NCBI GenBank assembly: GCA_010692645.1
Contig: JAAHGS010000052.1
Span: forward strand, 1-38,641
Direction of reading: 5' to 3'
Source: Symploca sp. SIO2E9
Lineage (GTDB): Bacteria; Cyanobacteriota; Cyanobacteriia; Cyanobacteriales; Coleofasciculaceae
Length of the DNA: 38,641 bases
Shown here: positions 1 to 10,297 of the stretch, in pieces
How positions within the stretch are numbered: the first letter of the stretch is position 1
How the letters are laid out: each line of letters starts with the position of its first letter
Program-made: the position numbers and the translations under genes
The notes under the pieces: generated by a model
Database searches by the model: none
The model's input: only the letters and a program-made list of their open reading frames with translations
Told to the model about the DNA's origin: nothing

Positions 1-128
1 GCTGCCGAAACGGTATGGACTCGATGGACTATCCAAATCTTATCGTAAGCGTGGTGAAGCGTGTCTTTTAGACCGCGTAACCACATCCGCTTAGAATCCA
101 CGTCTTTTTAAAGCGTGGAGACTTCAAA
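1..128 (+). mobile_element. possible right end of an IS200/IS605-type element
   Basis: A hairpin at 98-118 (CCACG pairing with CGTGG, plus CTTT/AAAG across a TT loop, with one bulged T) is followed by GAGACTTCAA. This resembles the end hairpins that follow tnpB genes in cyanobacterial IS200/IS605 elements. The upstream 95 bases have a short open frame that stops at about 92-94, but I could not recognise TnpB residues in it. The element would extend off the left edge of the window. Family resemblance is from memory and the call is tentative. Confidence 0.35.
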
Positions 129-663
129 ATCTCTTAATATCTTTTTTAATAGAAAAATTTAGGTTAAATTATTAGGACTTATTTTCTAATTCTCCTCCAG
201 CAACTCACCTGCTGGCTCAAGGCATTATTCCCCAAACATAATTCCATCTGTAACCAAAATGCTATTCTAACTACCATAATTTAGTTAATGTGTCAAACCA
301 AAGTATGAAGAAGTATGTCTGAATCAGCCAAAAAAAGTTCGTCGAGGGTAGTTGTCATCGCCCTCGAACTTACAGAGACTGGCAGAAAAAGTAACGAAAA
401 AACTGGGGTTTAGGGCATTTTTTACTATTTTTTTACTAAAACAAGTCACACTAAGCCACCATTATCAATTTATCATAATCGCTGAAACCACGCAATCACG
501 TTGATAAATAAGAATAATTTTCAATAAAAATTGGCTCTAAAATCGGCAAAATTTTAAATATCAAAACTAAATTGGTAAAAACAAAAGATTAGCTTATATC
601 AGATAGTCTCACTTGCAGTAATAGGTTAAAAGCAATAAATACCAAGTGATAACAAAAACAATT
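129..663. other. gene-free AT-rich stretch downstream of mfd
   Basis: No convincing gene is present. Besides the terminator at 330-371 there is a small perfect hairpin at 197-215 (CCAGCA and TGCTGG around a 7-base loop). The rest, especially 420-650, is AT-rich and has no recognisable signal. Confidence 0.6.
330..371 (-). terminator. rho-independent terminator on the minus strand
   Basis: Read on the minus strand, an 11-bp stem (AAGTTCGAGGG pairing with CCCTC and GAACTT, with a 3-base bulge) closes a 12-base loop and is followed directly by a run of seven T. It points the right way to end the mfd transcript, although it lies about 350 bases beyond the mfd stop. Another minus-strand transcript could also use it. 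Confidence 0.6.
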
Positions 664-691
664 ATTACTTATTACTTATTACTTATTACTT
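664..691. repeat. heptamer tandem repeat (ATTACTT)x4
   Basis: Four perfect copies of the 7-base unit ATTACTT lie just beyond the mfd stop codon. Short tandem heptamers of this type are common between cyanobacterial genes and are not known to code for anything. Confidence 0.85.
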
Positions 692-719
692 ACGGAGGTA
701 ATCGATATTCTATTAGCCT

Positions 720-3700
720 TCAAACTAAAGTCGGTTCAGGAAGCGCCCCTTGCATTTTCCCCAACCAGTCAATTAGATTTTCCAACTGCTGTTGGGCCTT
801 AACGACGCCTAAACCGCGAACCGTAACCTTACCGGGACTATAGACAAAGCGCGATCGCAAATAATCTGGCAGATTCTCCTGGAGCAGTTTCCAAGCTGGC
901 TCCTCCATCGGTGTTTCCAAGACAAGGTGCTGCTTACCCTCAGGTTTAATACGGCTGAATCCCAAAGACTTAGCCACCTGCTTAAGTTCCATCACCCGTA
1001 AAAGTTGCATCGCCCCTGAGGGAACAGGACCATAGCGATCGCCCCAAGAAGCTACGATTTGCATTAAATCCTGTTTATTATTTGCCGCTGCTACTGCCCG
1101 ATAAGCGCTGATTTTTTGGTCTAAGTCGGGAATATAGTCAGCAGGGATAAAGGCGGTAAGATTGAGGTCGATTTGGGTATCATCCACTTTAGGAATTTCC
1201 TGCCCCTGAATCTCTCGAATCGCTTCTTGCAACATATCCATATAGAGGTCAAAGCCAATCGCTTCCATTTGTCCTGACTGTTCAGCACCAAGGAGATTAC
1301 CGACGCCCCGGATTTCCATATCTCGCGTTGCTAACTGATAACCGGAACCCAACTGAGTAAACTCTTGAATCGCCCGCAAACGCTTACGAGCTGGTTCTGA
1401 GAGTACCTTCTGGTTCGGGAAAAACAACCAAGCATGAGCTTGAATGCCAGCACGCCCAACCCTGCCGCGCAGTTGATAAAGTTGGGCTAGACCAAACCTG
1501 TGGGCGTCTTCAATCAGAATTGTATTAACTCTAGGAATATCTAGACCAGATTCAATGATGGTGGTACATACCAAAATATCTGCCTCACCATTACTAAAGG
1601 TCAGCATCGTTGACTCTAATTCTGCTTCCGGCATCTGACCATGAGCGATCGTCAGCCTGGCTCCAGGTACCATTTCCCTAAGTTTGGCGGCAAGCTCTTC
1701 GATCCCATCAATGCGCGGTACTACATAAAATATCTGACCTCCTCGGTCTAATTCAGTGCGAATCGCCGTGCGTATTGCTTCTGGATTGTAGCTGGAAAGA
1801 TGGGTTTTAATCGGACGACGGGATGGGGGCGGTGTAGTAATTAAACTCATTTCTCGCACCCCTGATAAAGACATATAGAGAGTACGGGGAATCGGTGTTG
1901 CTGTCAGGGTGAGAACATCTACTTGAGTTTTGAGAGTCTTAATTTTCTCCTTCTGGTTAACACCGAAGCGCTGTTCTTCATCCACCACCAACATCCCTAA
2001 ATCCTTAAATGTCACCCCCTTACCCAAAAGTTGATGGGTACCAACCACCACATCCAGTTCACCTGTAGCCAAGCGTCGTTGGATTTCCCTACGTTCAGAA
2101 GCAGTACGGAAGCGGTTGAGCAAACCGACATTGACGGGATAGGGAGCAAAGCGTTCTTTGAGGGTGTGGTAATGCTGCTGAGTGAGAATAGTTGTAGGGG
2201 CAAGGAAAGCAACTTGCTTACCAGAAGTTATAGCTTTGAAGATGGCACGAATTGCCACTTCCGTTTTCCCAAAGCCGACATCACCGCAAACGAGACGATC
2301 CATTGGGCGATCGCTCTCCAAATCACGCTTGACATCTTGCACTGCCTTGAGTTGGTCAGGAGTTGGTTGATAGGGGAAAGAATCTTCTAACTCTTCCTGC
2401 CAGGGAGAATCCTTTGGGAAGGCATGACCTGATAATTTGGCTCGATGAGCATAGAGTTTAAGTAAATCAACCGCTAATTTCTTAATACTCTTACGGACTC
2501 GAGTTTTAGTCTTCTCCCAAGCCTTGCCAGACATTTTGTTAAGTTCTGGGGGGCGGCTGCCAGTTTGTCGAAATCTCGATAAGACTCCCAATTGGTCAGC
2601 TGCTACCCTGAGGGTGCCATCGCCGTACTGAACTACCAAATACTCCCTGGTTTCTCGGTTAACTACCAAGCTTTCTAGCTTGAGGAACTTACCGACGCCG
2701 TGGTTTTTGTGAACCACATAATCTCCTGGTCGTAGTTTATTGGGATCGACCTGTTTTGAGGCAGCGCGGCGTCGCTTGCGGATATAACTGGGAGTTGTTA
2801 GAGTATGCTGCCCATAGAATTCACGGTCAGTAATTAAGGCAATGCGGAAGGTGGGCAGGATAAAGCCTTCGAGTTCTGCCAGTCCAGAATACTTTAGAGC
2901 TACTGCAGTTTTATAGATTTGCAGCTTGTCAATGGCTGGGTAGTCGCGCGGGTTGGGAACAAACTGGGCTGGGCAGTCATGCTCCTGCAACAGGGACACA
3001 GAACGACTAGGTTGGGCAGATACTAGCCAAGTGGAAAAGCCGCGATCGCGTTCTTCACGGATTACTTCTGAGAGCTTAGCAAACTGGTGAGGTGTTGTCG
3101 GCACCGGTCTACAAGCCAGATTAACGGCACTGCTGTCGGTTGCTTCTACTAGTTCCGACAGATAAAGTATGGGGAATGGGCGATTAGGAAAATTCTCCCT
3201 AGTACCTTCCTGGTTATCTTCCCCTACCCTTAGAGATTCCTCGAAGGAGCGATGGAGGGGGTTAATAAATTCAACAGCAGCTTGATCGAGCATCTCTAAA
3301 AAGGTGTCATGGGCGTGTTCTACCCAGCGCCTACTATGGGCGTTACACTGCTCAATTTCATCAATGGTAATTAAAGTATTTTCTGGTAGGTAGTCGAGTA
3401 AAGAAGCTGGTTTTTCAAAGGCAAGACTAAGGAAGCGGCGGATCCCTTCTGGTATTTCCCCAGCATTTAATTGCTCTTGTGTTTCTTGAGGAATTAGAGA
3501 GGTTAGTACGGAAGCTTCTGAAAGTGATGAATTCAGGGCTGGGGCGACAATGGGACCAAAATTTGTAGGTGTCAGCAGTAACCGCTCAATTTTGTCGAGG
3601 GAACGCTGAGTAGCAGGGTCAAATTCCCGCAGTTGTTCGAGCTCATCGCCAAACCATTCCAAACGCACTGGTAATTCTGCTGCCACAGGGAAAATATCGA

Positions 3701-4415
3701 CAATATCGCCGCGTCTACTCCATTGACCTTCCGTTTCCACCAGGGGAACTCTTTCGTAGCCAAGGCGTGCCAATTGCTGATCAATTGTGACAACAGCAGA
3801 TCCCTGCTCTCGACCATCCTCTTCCCAGTTCATCCCTTGCTTTAGAGTAAGGCAATAGGGCTTAAATGCTTCTGGTGGAGGTAAATGAGGTTGGAGTGAG
3901 GCATGAGTGGCTACAATGGCAAGGGATCCTTTCTCATTTGTCGTTTGTCCTGGATCATTAGAACTATTGCCAAAGTATTGTTCCGATACTGTTGGCGTCA
4001 ATTCTTGTCTAGTGTTTCCTGTTAATAGTTCCCTGTTACCAACTTGTGCCAGCACTCTATTACTTTCTTGCCCCGGACTAATAACTAAATCTGCCAAAAC
4101 CTGCATTTGTCCCCAAGTCATTTCCGATTCTGGGTCAAAAGGCTCATAGGGCGATGCTTCCGAGGTAGGGTAAAAGTGAATAGTTCTCCAGTTCATCGCT
4201 TCGAGTTGTGTCGCCCAGCGACTAGCTTCCTCAAGAGTGCTACAGACTACAAACAAGTTGTGTCCACCAGCCTTTGCCAAAGCTGAGGCAACTAATCCCT
4301 TCGGCAAACGAGGGACACCATTGAGATGTAGAGTATGGTGGCGGTTTAGCTTTGAGAGTAGTTCACCTGTAAGAGGCGAGCGCTCCAGGGTTCGAATGAT
4401 CGACGAAAATGCCAT
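720..4415 (-). CDS. mfd: transcription-repair coupling factor Mfd
   Basis: Mfd is an ATP-driven DNA translocase that removes RNA polymerase stalled at lesions and recruits UvrA for nucleotide excision repair. The 1231-residue protein is slightly longer than E. coli Mfd. The N-terminal UvrB-like module carries an extra polar stretch around residues 125-165. The RNA-polymerase-interacting domain starts near 560 ([14 protein letters not shown]). The RecG-like motor has Walker [12 protein letters not shown] near 711, the Walker B box DEEQRFGV near 811, TATPIPRT, and motif [12 protein letters not shown] near 985. The C-terminal D7 domain covers about 1080-1190. The ATG at 4413-4415 has only a weak GGAA before it. 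The gene stands alone, divergent from the gene at 4742. All key motor motifs are intact. Confidence 0.97.
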   Translation of the reverse strand: MAFSSIIRTLERSPLTGELLSKLNRHHTLHLNGVPRLPKGLVASALAKAGGHNLFVVCSTLEEASRWATQLEAMNWRTIHFYPTSEASPYEPFDPESEMTWGQMQVLADLVISPGQESNRVLAQVGNRELLTGNTRQELTPTVSEQYFGNSSNDPGQTTNEKGSLAIVATHASLQPHLPPPEAFKPYCLTLKQGMNWEEDGREQGSAVVTIDQQLARLGYERVPLVETEGQWSRRGDIVDIFPVAAELPVRLEWFGDELEQLREFDPATQRSLDKIERLLLTPTNFGPIVAPALNSSLSEASVLTSLIPQETQEQLNAGEIPEGIRRFLSLAFEKPASLLDYLPENTLITIDEIEQCNAHSRRWVEHAHDTFLEMLDQAAVEFINPLHRSFEESLRVGEDNQEGTRENFPNRPFPILYLSELVEATDSSAVNLACRPVPTTPHQFAKLSEVIREERDRGFSTWLVSAQPSRSVSLLQEHDCPAQFVPNPRDYPAIDKLQIYKTAVALKYSGLAELEGFILPTFRIALITDREFYGQHTLTTPSYIRKRRRAASKQVDPNKLRPGDYVVHKNHGVGKFLKLESLVVNRETREYLVVQYGDGTLRVAADQLGVLSRFRQTGSRPPELNKMSGKAWEKTKTRVRKSIKKLAVDLLKLYAHRAKLSGHAFPKDSPWQEELEDSFPYQPTPDQLKAVQDVKRDLESDRPMDRLVCGDVGFGKTEVAIRAIFKAITSGKQVAFLAPTTILTQQHYHTLKERFAPYPVNVGLLNRFRTASERREIQRRLATGELDVVVGTHQLLGKGVTFKDLGMLVVDEEQRFGVNQKEKIKTLKTQVDVLTLTATPIPRTLYMSLSGVREMSLITTPPPSRRPIKTHLSSYNPEAIRTAIRTELDRGGQIFYVVPRIDGIEELAAKLREMVPGARLTIAHGQMPEAELESTMLTFSNGEADILVCTTIIESGLDIPRVNTILIEDAHRFGLAQLYQLRGRVGRAGIQAHAWLFFPNQKVLSEPARKRLRAIQEFTQLGSGYQLATRDMEIRGVGNLLGAEQSGQMEAIGFDLYMDMLQEAIREIQGQEIPKVDDTQIDLNLTAFIPADYIPDLDQKISAYRAVAAANNKQDLMQIVASWGDRYGPVPSGAMQLLRVMELKQVAKSLGFSRIKPEGKQHLVLETPMEEPAWKLLQENLPDYLRSRFVYSPGKVTVRGLGVVKAQQQLENLIDWLGKMQGALPEPTLV

Positions 4416-4741
4416 GAGTTCCGGAATGCTTTACTCTGTTGGACAGCAAGCAAATTATTATATCTACTATCTCCTTTATTTTAGAAGCCTAATAATTCAC
4501 TGCAAGACACAAGCATTATTCATGGTTAGCCCAAAAACCTGAAGTTTTTGCCACCTATTGGTTTGACGACGATTTAAGACAAGGCTCGAAGACTTACAAG
4601 TATTGATGAGGGCAAGTCTCTAATTGGCAGCAACTCTAACCTTGACTACATTCAAGCATGGGGCTTCGACTTTGCCATCTTGCCGATGTTGGATACTAGA
4701 ACGTTAGGGGGCTTTTTCCCTCACCACAGGCTATTAGATCC
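4416..4741. other. divergent intergenic region between mfd and the CNNM-type gene
   Basis: These 326 bases must hold the promoters of both divergent genes, but I could not pick out convincing -35/-10 pairs. No open frame with recognisable protein content was found, and no clear hairpin. Confidence 0.5.
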
Positions 4742-6073
4742 ATGTCCTCTCTAACTCTCGAAATTTTGTTTATTTTCGTACTCATCGTTTTTAACGGGAT
4801 CTTTGCGATGTCTGAGATGGCGCTGGTTTCGGCACGGAAGGGGCGTCTGCAAGAACTGGCAAATCAGGGAGATGTTAAAGCTCGCATAGCCTTAGAATTA
4901 GCCACTTCCCCCAATCAGTTCCTATCTACTGTTCAGATTGGAATTACGCTCATTGGTATCTTCGCTGGTGCTTTTGGCGGTGCCACCATAGCAGAGAAAC
5001 TTGAAAAACACTTAAAACTAATTCCTCTGCTGGCATCCCACTCCGGTGCGATCGCTCTAGTTGTTGTCGTCGTGATTATCACCTACCTTTCATTGGTATT
5101 TGGAGAATTGGTACCCAAGCGACTAGCGCTCAACGAACCTGAACAAATTGCTACCAGTGTAGCTGCTCAGATGCAATCTTTGGCAAAGATCGCGGCTCCC
5201 GGAGTTCATCTACTCAGCCACTCCACTGAGATTGTGCTGCATCTGTTAGGCATCGGTCCGTCTAAAGAACCAGCAGTAACAGAGGAAGAAATAAAAATTT
5301 TAATCGAGCAAGGAACTGAGGCAGGAACCTTTGAAGAAGCTGAACAAGAAATGCTCAATCGAGTGTTTTGTTTGGGGGATAGGCGAGTTAGTGAATTGAT
5401 GACACCGCGCCCAGAGATTGTCTGGCTGGATTTGGAGGATTCATCAGAAGTTAATCGTCACAAGATTATCAATAGTATCCATACCCGCTTTCCTGTCTGT
5501 CAGGGCGGAATTGACAATGTGATTGGGGTTGTCCAAGTTAATACTTTGTTAGCCCGCTCGCTAGCAAATCAACCCTTCGACCTCACTTCATCCCTGGAAC
5601 AGCCTTTATTTGTACCAGAAAGTACTTGGGCTCTCAAAGTCTTGGAATTATTCAAGCAATCAGGTCCCCATCTGGCGTTGGTGGTAAGTGAATACGGAGT
5701 TCTTCAGGGATTAGTGACCCTTAACGATGTTCTAGAGGCAATCATTGGTGACATCCCTTCAGTAGATCACTCCCATGATTCACAAATCGTGCAACGGGAG
5801 GATGGCTCTTGGTTGGTGGATGGGATGTTGCCGGTAGAAGATTTTAAGAAACTTTTTGGGTTTGCAGAGTTACCTGGAGAACAACGGGGCAATTATTACA
5901 CTTTAGGCGGTTTTGTGATTACGCATCTGGGGCGTATCCCTACTGCTGCTGCTCATTTTGATTGGCAGGGCATACGCTTTGAAGTCATGGATATGGATGG
6001 CAATCGCGTAGATAAAATTCTGGTGATGCCGTTGACAAAAGACAAATATCAGCGTACCAATGATGTTTATTAA
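4742..6073 (+). CDS. CNNM/CorC (HlyC)-family membrane protein with CBS pair
   Basis: This 443-residue protein has the layout of the HlyC/CorC or CNNM family, which is linked to magnesium and cobalt handling. A DUF21 membrane domain covers about residues 1-195, with hydrophobic segments near 5-25, 60-85 and 100-125 and the typical MSEMALVSARKGRL and FGELVPKRLAL motifs. A CBS pair follows at about 210-340 (RVSELMTPRPEIVWL, then a second half ending GLVTLNDVLEAIIGD). The C-terminal CorC/HlyC domain is at about 350-435. Length is normal for the family. The older name hemolysin refers to a distant relative; true hemolytic activity is not implied. No good Shine-Dalgarno sequence precedes the ATG. 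The PhzF-like gene follows after 52 bases and may share the transcript. Confidence 0.92.
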   Translation: MSSLTLEILFIFVLIVFNGIFAMSEMALVSARKGRLQELANQGDVKARIALELATSPNQFLSTVQIGITLIGIFAGAFGGATIAEKLEKHLKLIPLLASHSGAIALVVVVVIITYLSLVFGELVPKRLALNEPEQIATSVAAQMQSLAKIAAPGVHLLSHSTEIVLHLLGIGPSKEPAVTEEEIKILIEQGTEAGTFEEAEQEMLNRVFCLGDRRVSELMTPRPEIVWLDLEDSSEVNRHKIINSIHTRFPVCQGGIDNVIGVVQVNTLLARSLANQPFDLTSSLEQPLFVPESTWALKVLELFKQSGPHLALVVSEYGVLQGLVTLNDVLEAIIGDIPSVDHSHDSQIVQREDGSWLVDGMLPVEDFKKLFGFAELPGEQRGNYYTLGGFVITHLGRIPTAAAHFDWQGIRFEVMDMDGNRVDKILVMPLTKDKYQRTNDVY

Positions 6074-6125
6074 GGAAGGCAGAAGTATCCGAGTCAGAAT
6101 AATTTATTTTCCAGTGTGAAGTTTT

Positions 6126-6922
6126 ATGGGACAAACCATTATTCAAGTAGACGCTTTCAGCGATAAACCTTTTGCCGGTAATCCTGCGGCAGTATGCGTT
6201 TTGCCTGCCCCTCAAACTGATGACTGGATGCAGAAAGTCGCCCAAGAGATGAATTTGCCTGAGACAGCATTTCTTGTCAAACTGGCAGATGGTTATAATC
6301 TGCGTTGGTTTACACCTTTAGTGGAAGTACCTCTTTGTGGTCATGCGACTCTAGCCAGTGCCCATGTTCTCTGGTCACAGAGGCATCTGTCAACTGATCA
6401 AGTCGCTCGTTTTCATACCAAGAGTGGATTGCTAATTGCTAAGCAACAGGGCGATTGGATTGAATTGGATTTCCCGGCGAATCATTCACAAGTAACAAGC
6501 CCTCCCCCAGAACTTAGTCAAGCTTTGGGCGTATCGATGCAATCGGTTGTAAAGAACTCCCTGGGCTATTTGGTAGAGGTGAAATCTGAAGATTTAGTGC
6601 GTCAGATACAGCCTGATTTTACCAAGCTCGGAACCTTACCTGTAGACGGTGTTATTGTCACTAGTATTGCTGATAGTAACTCAGAGTATGACTTTGTTTC
6701 CCGATTCTTTGCCCCTAGAGTAGGGATTAATGAAGATCCTGTGACTGGGGCTGCCCATTGCTGTCTTGCACCCTTCTGGCGTAATCACCTTGGCAAGGAT
6801 GAATTTTTGGCGTACAAGCATCAAGTCGAGGTGGGATAGTGAAGGTTCACTATGCTGGCGGTAAACGAGTCTTTTTGGGTGGAAAAGCTGTTACTGTCCT
6901 GCGGGGAGAATTAATTGAGTAA
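6126..6922 (+). pseudogene. PhzF-family isomerase/epimerase, frameshifted near its C-terminus
   Basis: The PhzF family resembles diaminopimelate epimerase and acts on small metabolites; the substrate of this member is unknown. The first frame gives 237 residues and stops at 6839, shorter than the usual 260-300. Family motifs are present: GNPAAVCVLP near residue 18, the likely catalytic Glu in MNLPETAFL near 45, RWFTP, LCGHATLASA, and EDPVTGAAHC near 200. Directly after the stop, the +2 frame continues from 6818 as ASSRGGIVKV and ends ...FLGGKAVTVLRGELIE at 6922, which is the expected C-terminal strand pair. One base appears to be missing around 6813-6818. It is either a recent inactivating mutation or a sequencing error. 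If the error explanation is right, the intact gene is 6126-6922 and about 265 residues. Confidence 0.85.
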
Positions 6923-6963
6923 TTGTTCATAGTTAATTGCTCCCGAGTGTCATCAACTATGAA

Positions 6964-7090
6964 CTATAGCAGTCGCCACAGCTGTTAGGACATTTTCTTG
7001 TTCCCTGTTCCCTGTTCCCTGTTCCCTGTTCCCTGTTCCCTTTGAGTCAAAATACGATGTCCTAACCGACATGTCGGTTGCTATATATAG
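6964..7090. repeat. MITE-like element: inverted arms around a (GTTCCCT)x6 array
   Basis: The arms CTATAGCAGTCG... (6964 on) and its imperfect reverse complement ending at 7090 end inward in a perfect 10-bp inverted repeat, GTTAGGACAT at 6984-6993 and ATGTCCTAAC at 7057-7066. Between them lie exactly six copies of the heptamer GTTCCCT (7000-7041). No open frame is present. The symmetry suggests a small non-autonomous mobile element or a structured repeat rather than random sequence. Confidence 0.6.
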
Positions 7091-7126
7091 AAATAATTTT
7101 TGGATTCAATAATTGGTTTTAAGACT

Positions 7127-7306
7127 ATGACCAATAACAACACCAACTATGGTCCTGATCCTTGTAACCCTTATCCACTCAAAGATTACAAAGGTTTGTG
7201 TTACTTAAAAAACATTGTTAAAAATCCCAACATTATTGATAGTTCTTTACTGGCTAGAGCCTCACAGTTAGTTTCTCAAATAACCGGAATTTCAATACCA
7301 ATTTGA
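7127..7306 (+). pseudogene. N-terminal remnant of a Vat/CatB-type acetyltransferase
   Basis: The 59-residue frame from the ATG at 7127 begins with residues such as GPDPCNPYPLKDYKGLCYL and KNIVKNPNII. They match my memory of the start of hexapeptide-repeat xenobiotic acetyltransferases (streptogramin Vat and chloramphenicol CatB types, normally about 200-215 residues). After NPNII the expected VGDYTYYDD is absent and is replaced by an unrelated tail that soon stops. The active-site His region and all left-handed beta-helix repeats are therefore missing. It is best read as a gene broken by deletion or rearrangement. It sits directly after the MITE-like repeat at 6964-7090, which may be connected with the break. 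Confidence 0.55.
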
Positions 7307-7405
7307 AAGAGATAGAGAGATAAGGAGAGAGTGCGTTATCTTTGTAGAGCCTGCTAAGTACTAACAATGTATTTACTCCACATGTCATATAATCGATTGT
7401 TCATT

Positions 7406-7435
7406 GTTCATTGCTCATTGCAATGAACAATGAGC
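7406..7435. repeat. near-palindrome of TTCATTG units beyond recQ
   Basis: The 15 bases at 7406-7420 are almost the reverse complement of 7421-7435 (one mismatch and one G-T wobble), built from heptamer-like TTCATTG units. It lies six bases beyond the recQ stop and may act as a transcript end for recQ, but no T-run follows on the minus strand. Confidence 0.5.
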
Positions 7436-7441
7436 CTAATA

Positions 7442-9631
7442 TCAACTATTCTCCCGGAGCCACCAAGAGCGAACCAATCTGATTTCCTCATAGGAGTAAT
7501 CTTCCCCCAGATATTCACGTAGACTTCTCAGGGAATCAGCACCAATGCTTTGAATAGCTTTAAATATAGATTTTTGCCTTTCTGGAGAGACTAAGCTATT
7601 TAAATCCACTGGCTGTTTCATTTCAATCAGTTCACTCAAATGAGTAACAATTGTGCCAGAGGTAAAACCACGTTTTTGGGCAATTTCTGTAACACTCAAA
7701 CCTTGCTGATAAAACTGTAGCGTCTTCATCTGGGTACTGGCAGGAAGAGGAACAGGCAATTTTTGCTCCTGGCAAAAGGCACGAATTTCCGAGACAAAGT
7801 ACTCTCCATATTGAGTGAGTTTATGAGTAACGACGCCGGAAATTTTACCAAAGTCTTCTAAGGTTTTTGGTTGCGACTGCGCCATTAACTTCAACGTCGA
7901 ATCAGCAAAGATAACATAAGGAGGAACAGAGTTAGCATCGGCTAAATGTTTGCGCAATTTGCGTAGTTTCTCAAACAGGATTTCTATTTCAGCAGTTCTC
8001 GGATTAGTTGTAACTATTGTCTTAGCTGCTGTTGTCCGATTAACAGCAATTTCGACAGAGCGTTGCTTGCGTAGGATTTCCCAGCTAAGTTTGTTGAGTT
8101 TTAGTACAGAAAAACCGTCATTAGTTTCATCTACTAAACCTTGATGCAGAAGTGAGCGTGCTAACATCTTCCATTCATCTATACTTTTATCTTTGCCGAT
8201 GCCATAGGTAGATAGCAAATGATGCCCATATTGTTCAATCTTTTTCCTTCTAGAACCACGCAGCACATCAATAATGTGTCTCATTCCGAAACGCTCGCGG
8301 CAGCGTGCCACACAGGAAAGGAACTTTTGTGCCTCAATTGTCCAGTCTTCTACTGGTTTAGGATGACAGCAGTTATCACAGTTTTGACAATTTCCTTTAA
8401 ACCTTTCACCAAAGTAGCGCAGCATAATTGTGCGGCGGCAGTTTGTGCCTTCAGCGTAGTCAATTACTTGGCGCAACTGTTGCATCGCAACTTGCTGCTC
8501 TTTCGGGTCTGGTTTTTGCTCAATAAAATATTTAAGTCTAGGAATATCGCCAGCGCTTAAGAAGAGGGTACAATTAGCCGGTTCACTATCTCGTCCTGCA
8601 CGTCCAGATTCTTGATAATAGTTTTCTAAACTGCGGGGTAAGTCGTAGTGGATGACGAAGCGCACATCTGGTTTGTTAATACCCATGCCAAAGGCAATGG
8701 TTGCTACCATCACTTGCACGTCATCGCGGATAAAACGCGTTTGGTTAGATTCCCTATCTTTGTCGCTCATACCAGCATGGTAAGGCAGTGCCAAAATTCC
8801 ATCTTTCTGTAGCCGAAAAGCAATTTCATCAACACTGCGGCGGCTAAGACAGTAAACGATGCCTGAACCTCGAGAGGATTTTATAGTTTTAAATAGCTGA
8901 TTGTAGCTTTGGCGCTGCTTAGGTTGAACTTCGTAATAGAGATTGGGGCGGTTAAAGCTGGCAAGGTGAGTCTCTGCTTGCCTTAGCCCTAGCTGTTGGA
9001 TGATATCCTGTTGCACGCGCTTAGTCGCGGTGGCAGTTAATGCCATCATCGGGACATCTGGGTAGCGTTGACGCAACTGCTTGAGCTGACGATATTCTGG
9101 ACGGAAATCATGTCCCCAATCAGAAACGCAGTGCGCCTCATCAATGGCAAAAGCCGAAATTCCAATTTGCGATCGCACTGTCTCCAAAAATGGTGCAAAT
9201 CTTTCTCCCAAGAGACGTTCTGGTGCCAAATACAGTAATTTAATTTTACCCTTGAGGATAGCTGCTTGGCGCGATCGCACTTCTGGTAAACTCAAACTGC
9301 TATTGAGAAAAGTTGCCCTAATTCCATTATCTTGTAAACCCGCCACTTGGTCTTGCATCAGCGCAATTAGGGGCGAGACAACTACTGTTAAACCAGGTTT
9401 GGGAATTACTGGCAGTGTAAAGCCTAAAGAATGCTCCTTACCATTAATTAAGTCAGGTTTAAGGAGTGCTGGCAGCTGGAAACACAGAGATTTACCGCCG
9501 CCTGTGGGCATGATAATCAGCAAATCTCTGTTGGAGAGGGCTTGTTCAACAATTTGTCGTTGCCCAGGGCGAAAGCTATCGTAACCGAAGAAATGTTTGA
9601 GTGCTTCCTCCAGGGAGTTGAACTGCTGCAT
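7442..9631 (-). CDS. recQ: ATP-dependent DNA helicase RecQ
   Basis: RecQ is a 3'-5' DNA helicase for recombination and replication-fork repair. From the chosen start the protein has 729 residues. Motifs in order: Walker [15 protein letters not shown] near 41, [17 protein letters not shown] near 164, QESGRAGRD near 340, the zinc site ending CQNCDNC near 420, an RQC winged-helix region, an HRDC domain at about 545-625, and a C-terminal helix-turn-helix ([14 protein letters not shown]) near 640. About 20 extra residues after the Walker A helix ([15 protein letters not shown]...) lengthen the usual [12 protein letters not shown] junction. The ATG at 9629-9631 gives the typical start [17 protein letters not shown]. 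The longer frame from 9727 adds an unrelated-looking leader and runs into the remnant on the other strand. Neither start has a clear ribosome binding site. Confidence 0.95.
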   Translation of the reverse strand: MQQFNSLEEALKHFFGYDSFRPGQRQIVEQALSNRDLLIIMPTGGGKSLCFQLPALLKPDLINGKEHSLGFTLPVIPKPGLTVVVSPLIALMQDQVAGLQDNGIRATFLNSSLSLPEVRSRQAAILKGKIKLLYLAPERLLGERFAPFLETVRSQIGISAFAIDEAHCVSDWGHDFRPEYRQLKQLRQRYPDVPMMALTATATKRVQQDIIQQLGLRQAETHLASFNRPNLYYEVQPKQRQSYNQLFKTIKSSRGSGIVYCLSRRSVDEIAFRLQKDGILALPYHAGMSDKDRESNQTRFIRDDVQVMVATIAFGMGINKPDVRFVIHYDLPRSLENYYQESGRAGRDSEPANCTLFLSAGDIPRLKYFIEQKPDPKEQQVAMQQLRQVIDYAEGTNCRRTIMLRYFGERFKGNCQNCDNCCHPKPVEDWTIEAQKFLSCVARCRERFGMRHIIDVLRGSRRKKIEQYGHHLLSTYGIGKDKSIDEWKMLARSLLHQGLVDETNDGFSVLKLNKLSWEILRKQRSVEIAVNRTTAAKTIVTTNPRTAEIEILFEKLRKLRKHLADANSVPPYVIFADSTLKLMAQSQPKTLEDFGKISGVVTHKLTQYGEYFVSEIRAFCQEQKLPVPLPASTQMKTLQFYQQGLSVTEIAQKRGFTSGTIVTHLSELIEMKQPVDLNSLVSPERQKSIFKAIQSIGADSLRSLREYLGEDYSYEEIRLVRSWWLRENS

Positions 9632-9673
9632 GGTTGATGCTTTGGGCGCTGATGGAACTATTGTATCAACATC

Positions 9674-10165
9674 TTGTGGCGGAGGACCAACCCTGTGAAA
9701 GACGCTAGTCGAGGTGTCCATTTCCATTACGTTGAGGGGGGAATTTATGATCGCGGAGGGCAGCGAAACAACAGGCGAGAAGCAGAGGAAGTAGCCCAGT
9801 TGGCACTAGAACATGTTCAGCAAAATCCCCACCAGTCTCTGGGTATTATTGCCTTCAGTAAAGCCCAAGCTGATGCTATTGAAGAGCAACTTGATCTACT
9901 TGCTAGAAATAATCCACACTTAGAAGAATTCTGCCAAGACGACTCCCCTGATTTCTTCCTTAAACCTCTAGAAAGAGTTCAGGGTGATGGGGTAACTTAT
10001 AACAGATATCCAACTGTACGCGATCGCGATCGTCTTCGACAATTGGTTGTGGAGAAACTTGGGTGGCGCATTCACAGAATTTGGTCTAGAGAGTGGTTTC
10101 GTGACAGGAACACTCAGATAGAGCCACTCGTTGAGCGACTGGAAAATCTCCGCCTTCAGAAATAG
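9674..10165 (+). pseudogene. decayed SF1 helicase-nuclease (DUF4011/DUF3320 type) with internal deletion
   Basis: The frame encodes residues typical of the C-terminal part of very large cyanobacterial SF1 helicases. One part is the RecA-2 segment with [37 protein letters not shown] and LERVQGD. Then, without the expected ERDVIILS... and the helicase motifs that follow, it jumps to GVTYNRYPT, RDRDRLRQLVVEKLGW and RIHRIWSREWF. These belong to the MTES_1575-like restriction-endonuclease-fold tail. Intact relatives exceed 1000 residues, so everything upstream and several hundred residues in the middle are gone. The junction VQGD-GVTYN stays in frame. It has no proper start and abuts the 5' end of recQ head to head. 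I infer a non-functional remnant. Confidence 0.7.
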
Positions 10166-10297
10166 GCAGAGGTTTCGGTGTAGAGGTACGAGGGGGAGTC
10201 TGTGAAAAATTTAGATGTAGTTTATGGAACCTGAACAACTTGAAGAATTTTTAAAAAAAATTCAAAAGCTACAATCAATTATGATTGAGGTTGCTAC

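Noticed and set aside
2031-2390. 119-codon frame opposite mfd
   Set aside because: Shadow of the mfd motor domain, whose motifs on the other strand are unmistakable.
4560-4740. possible coding remnant before the CNNM-type gene
   Set aside because: Short frames in all three phases have stops and no recognisable residues.
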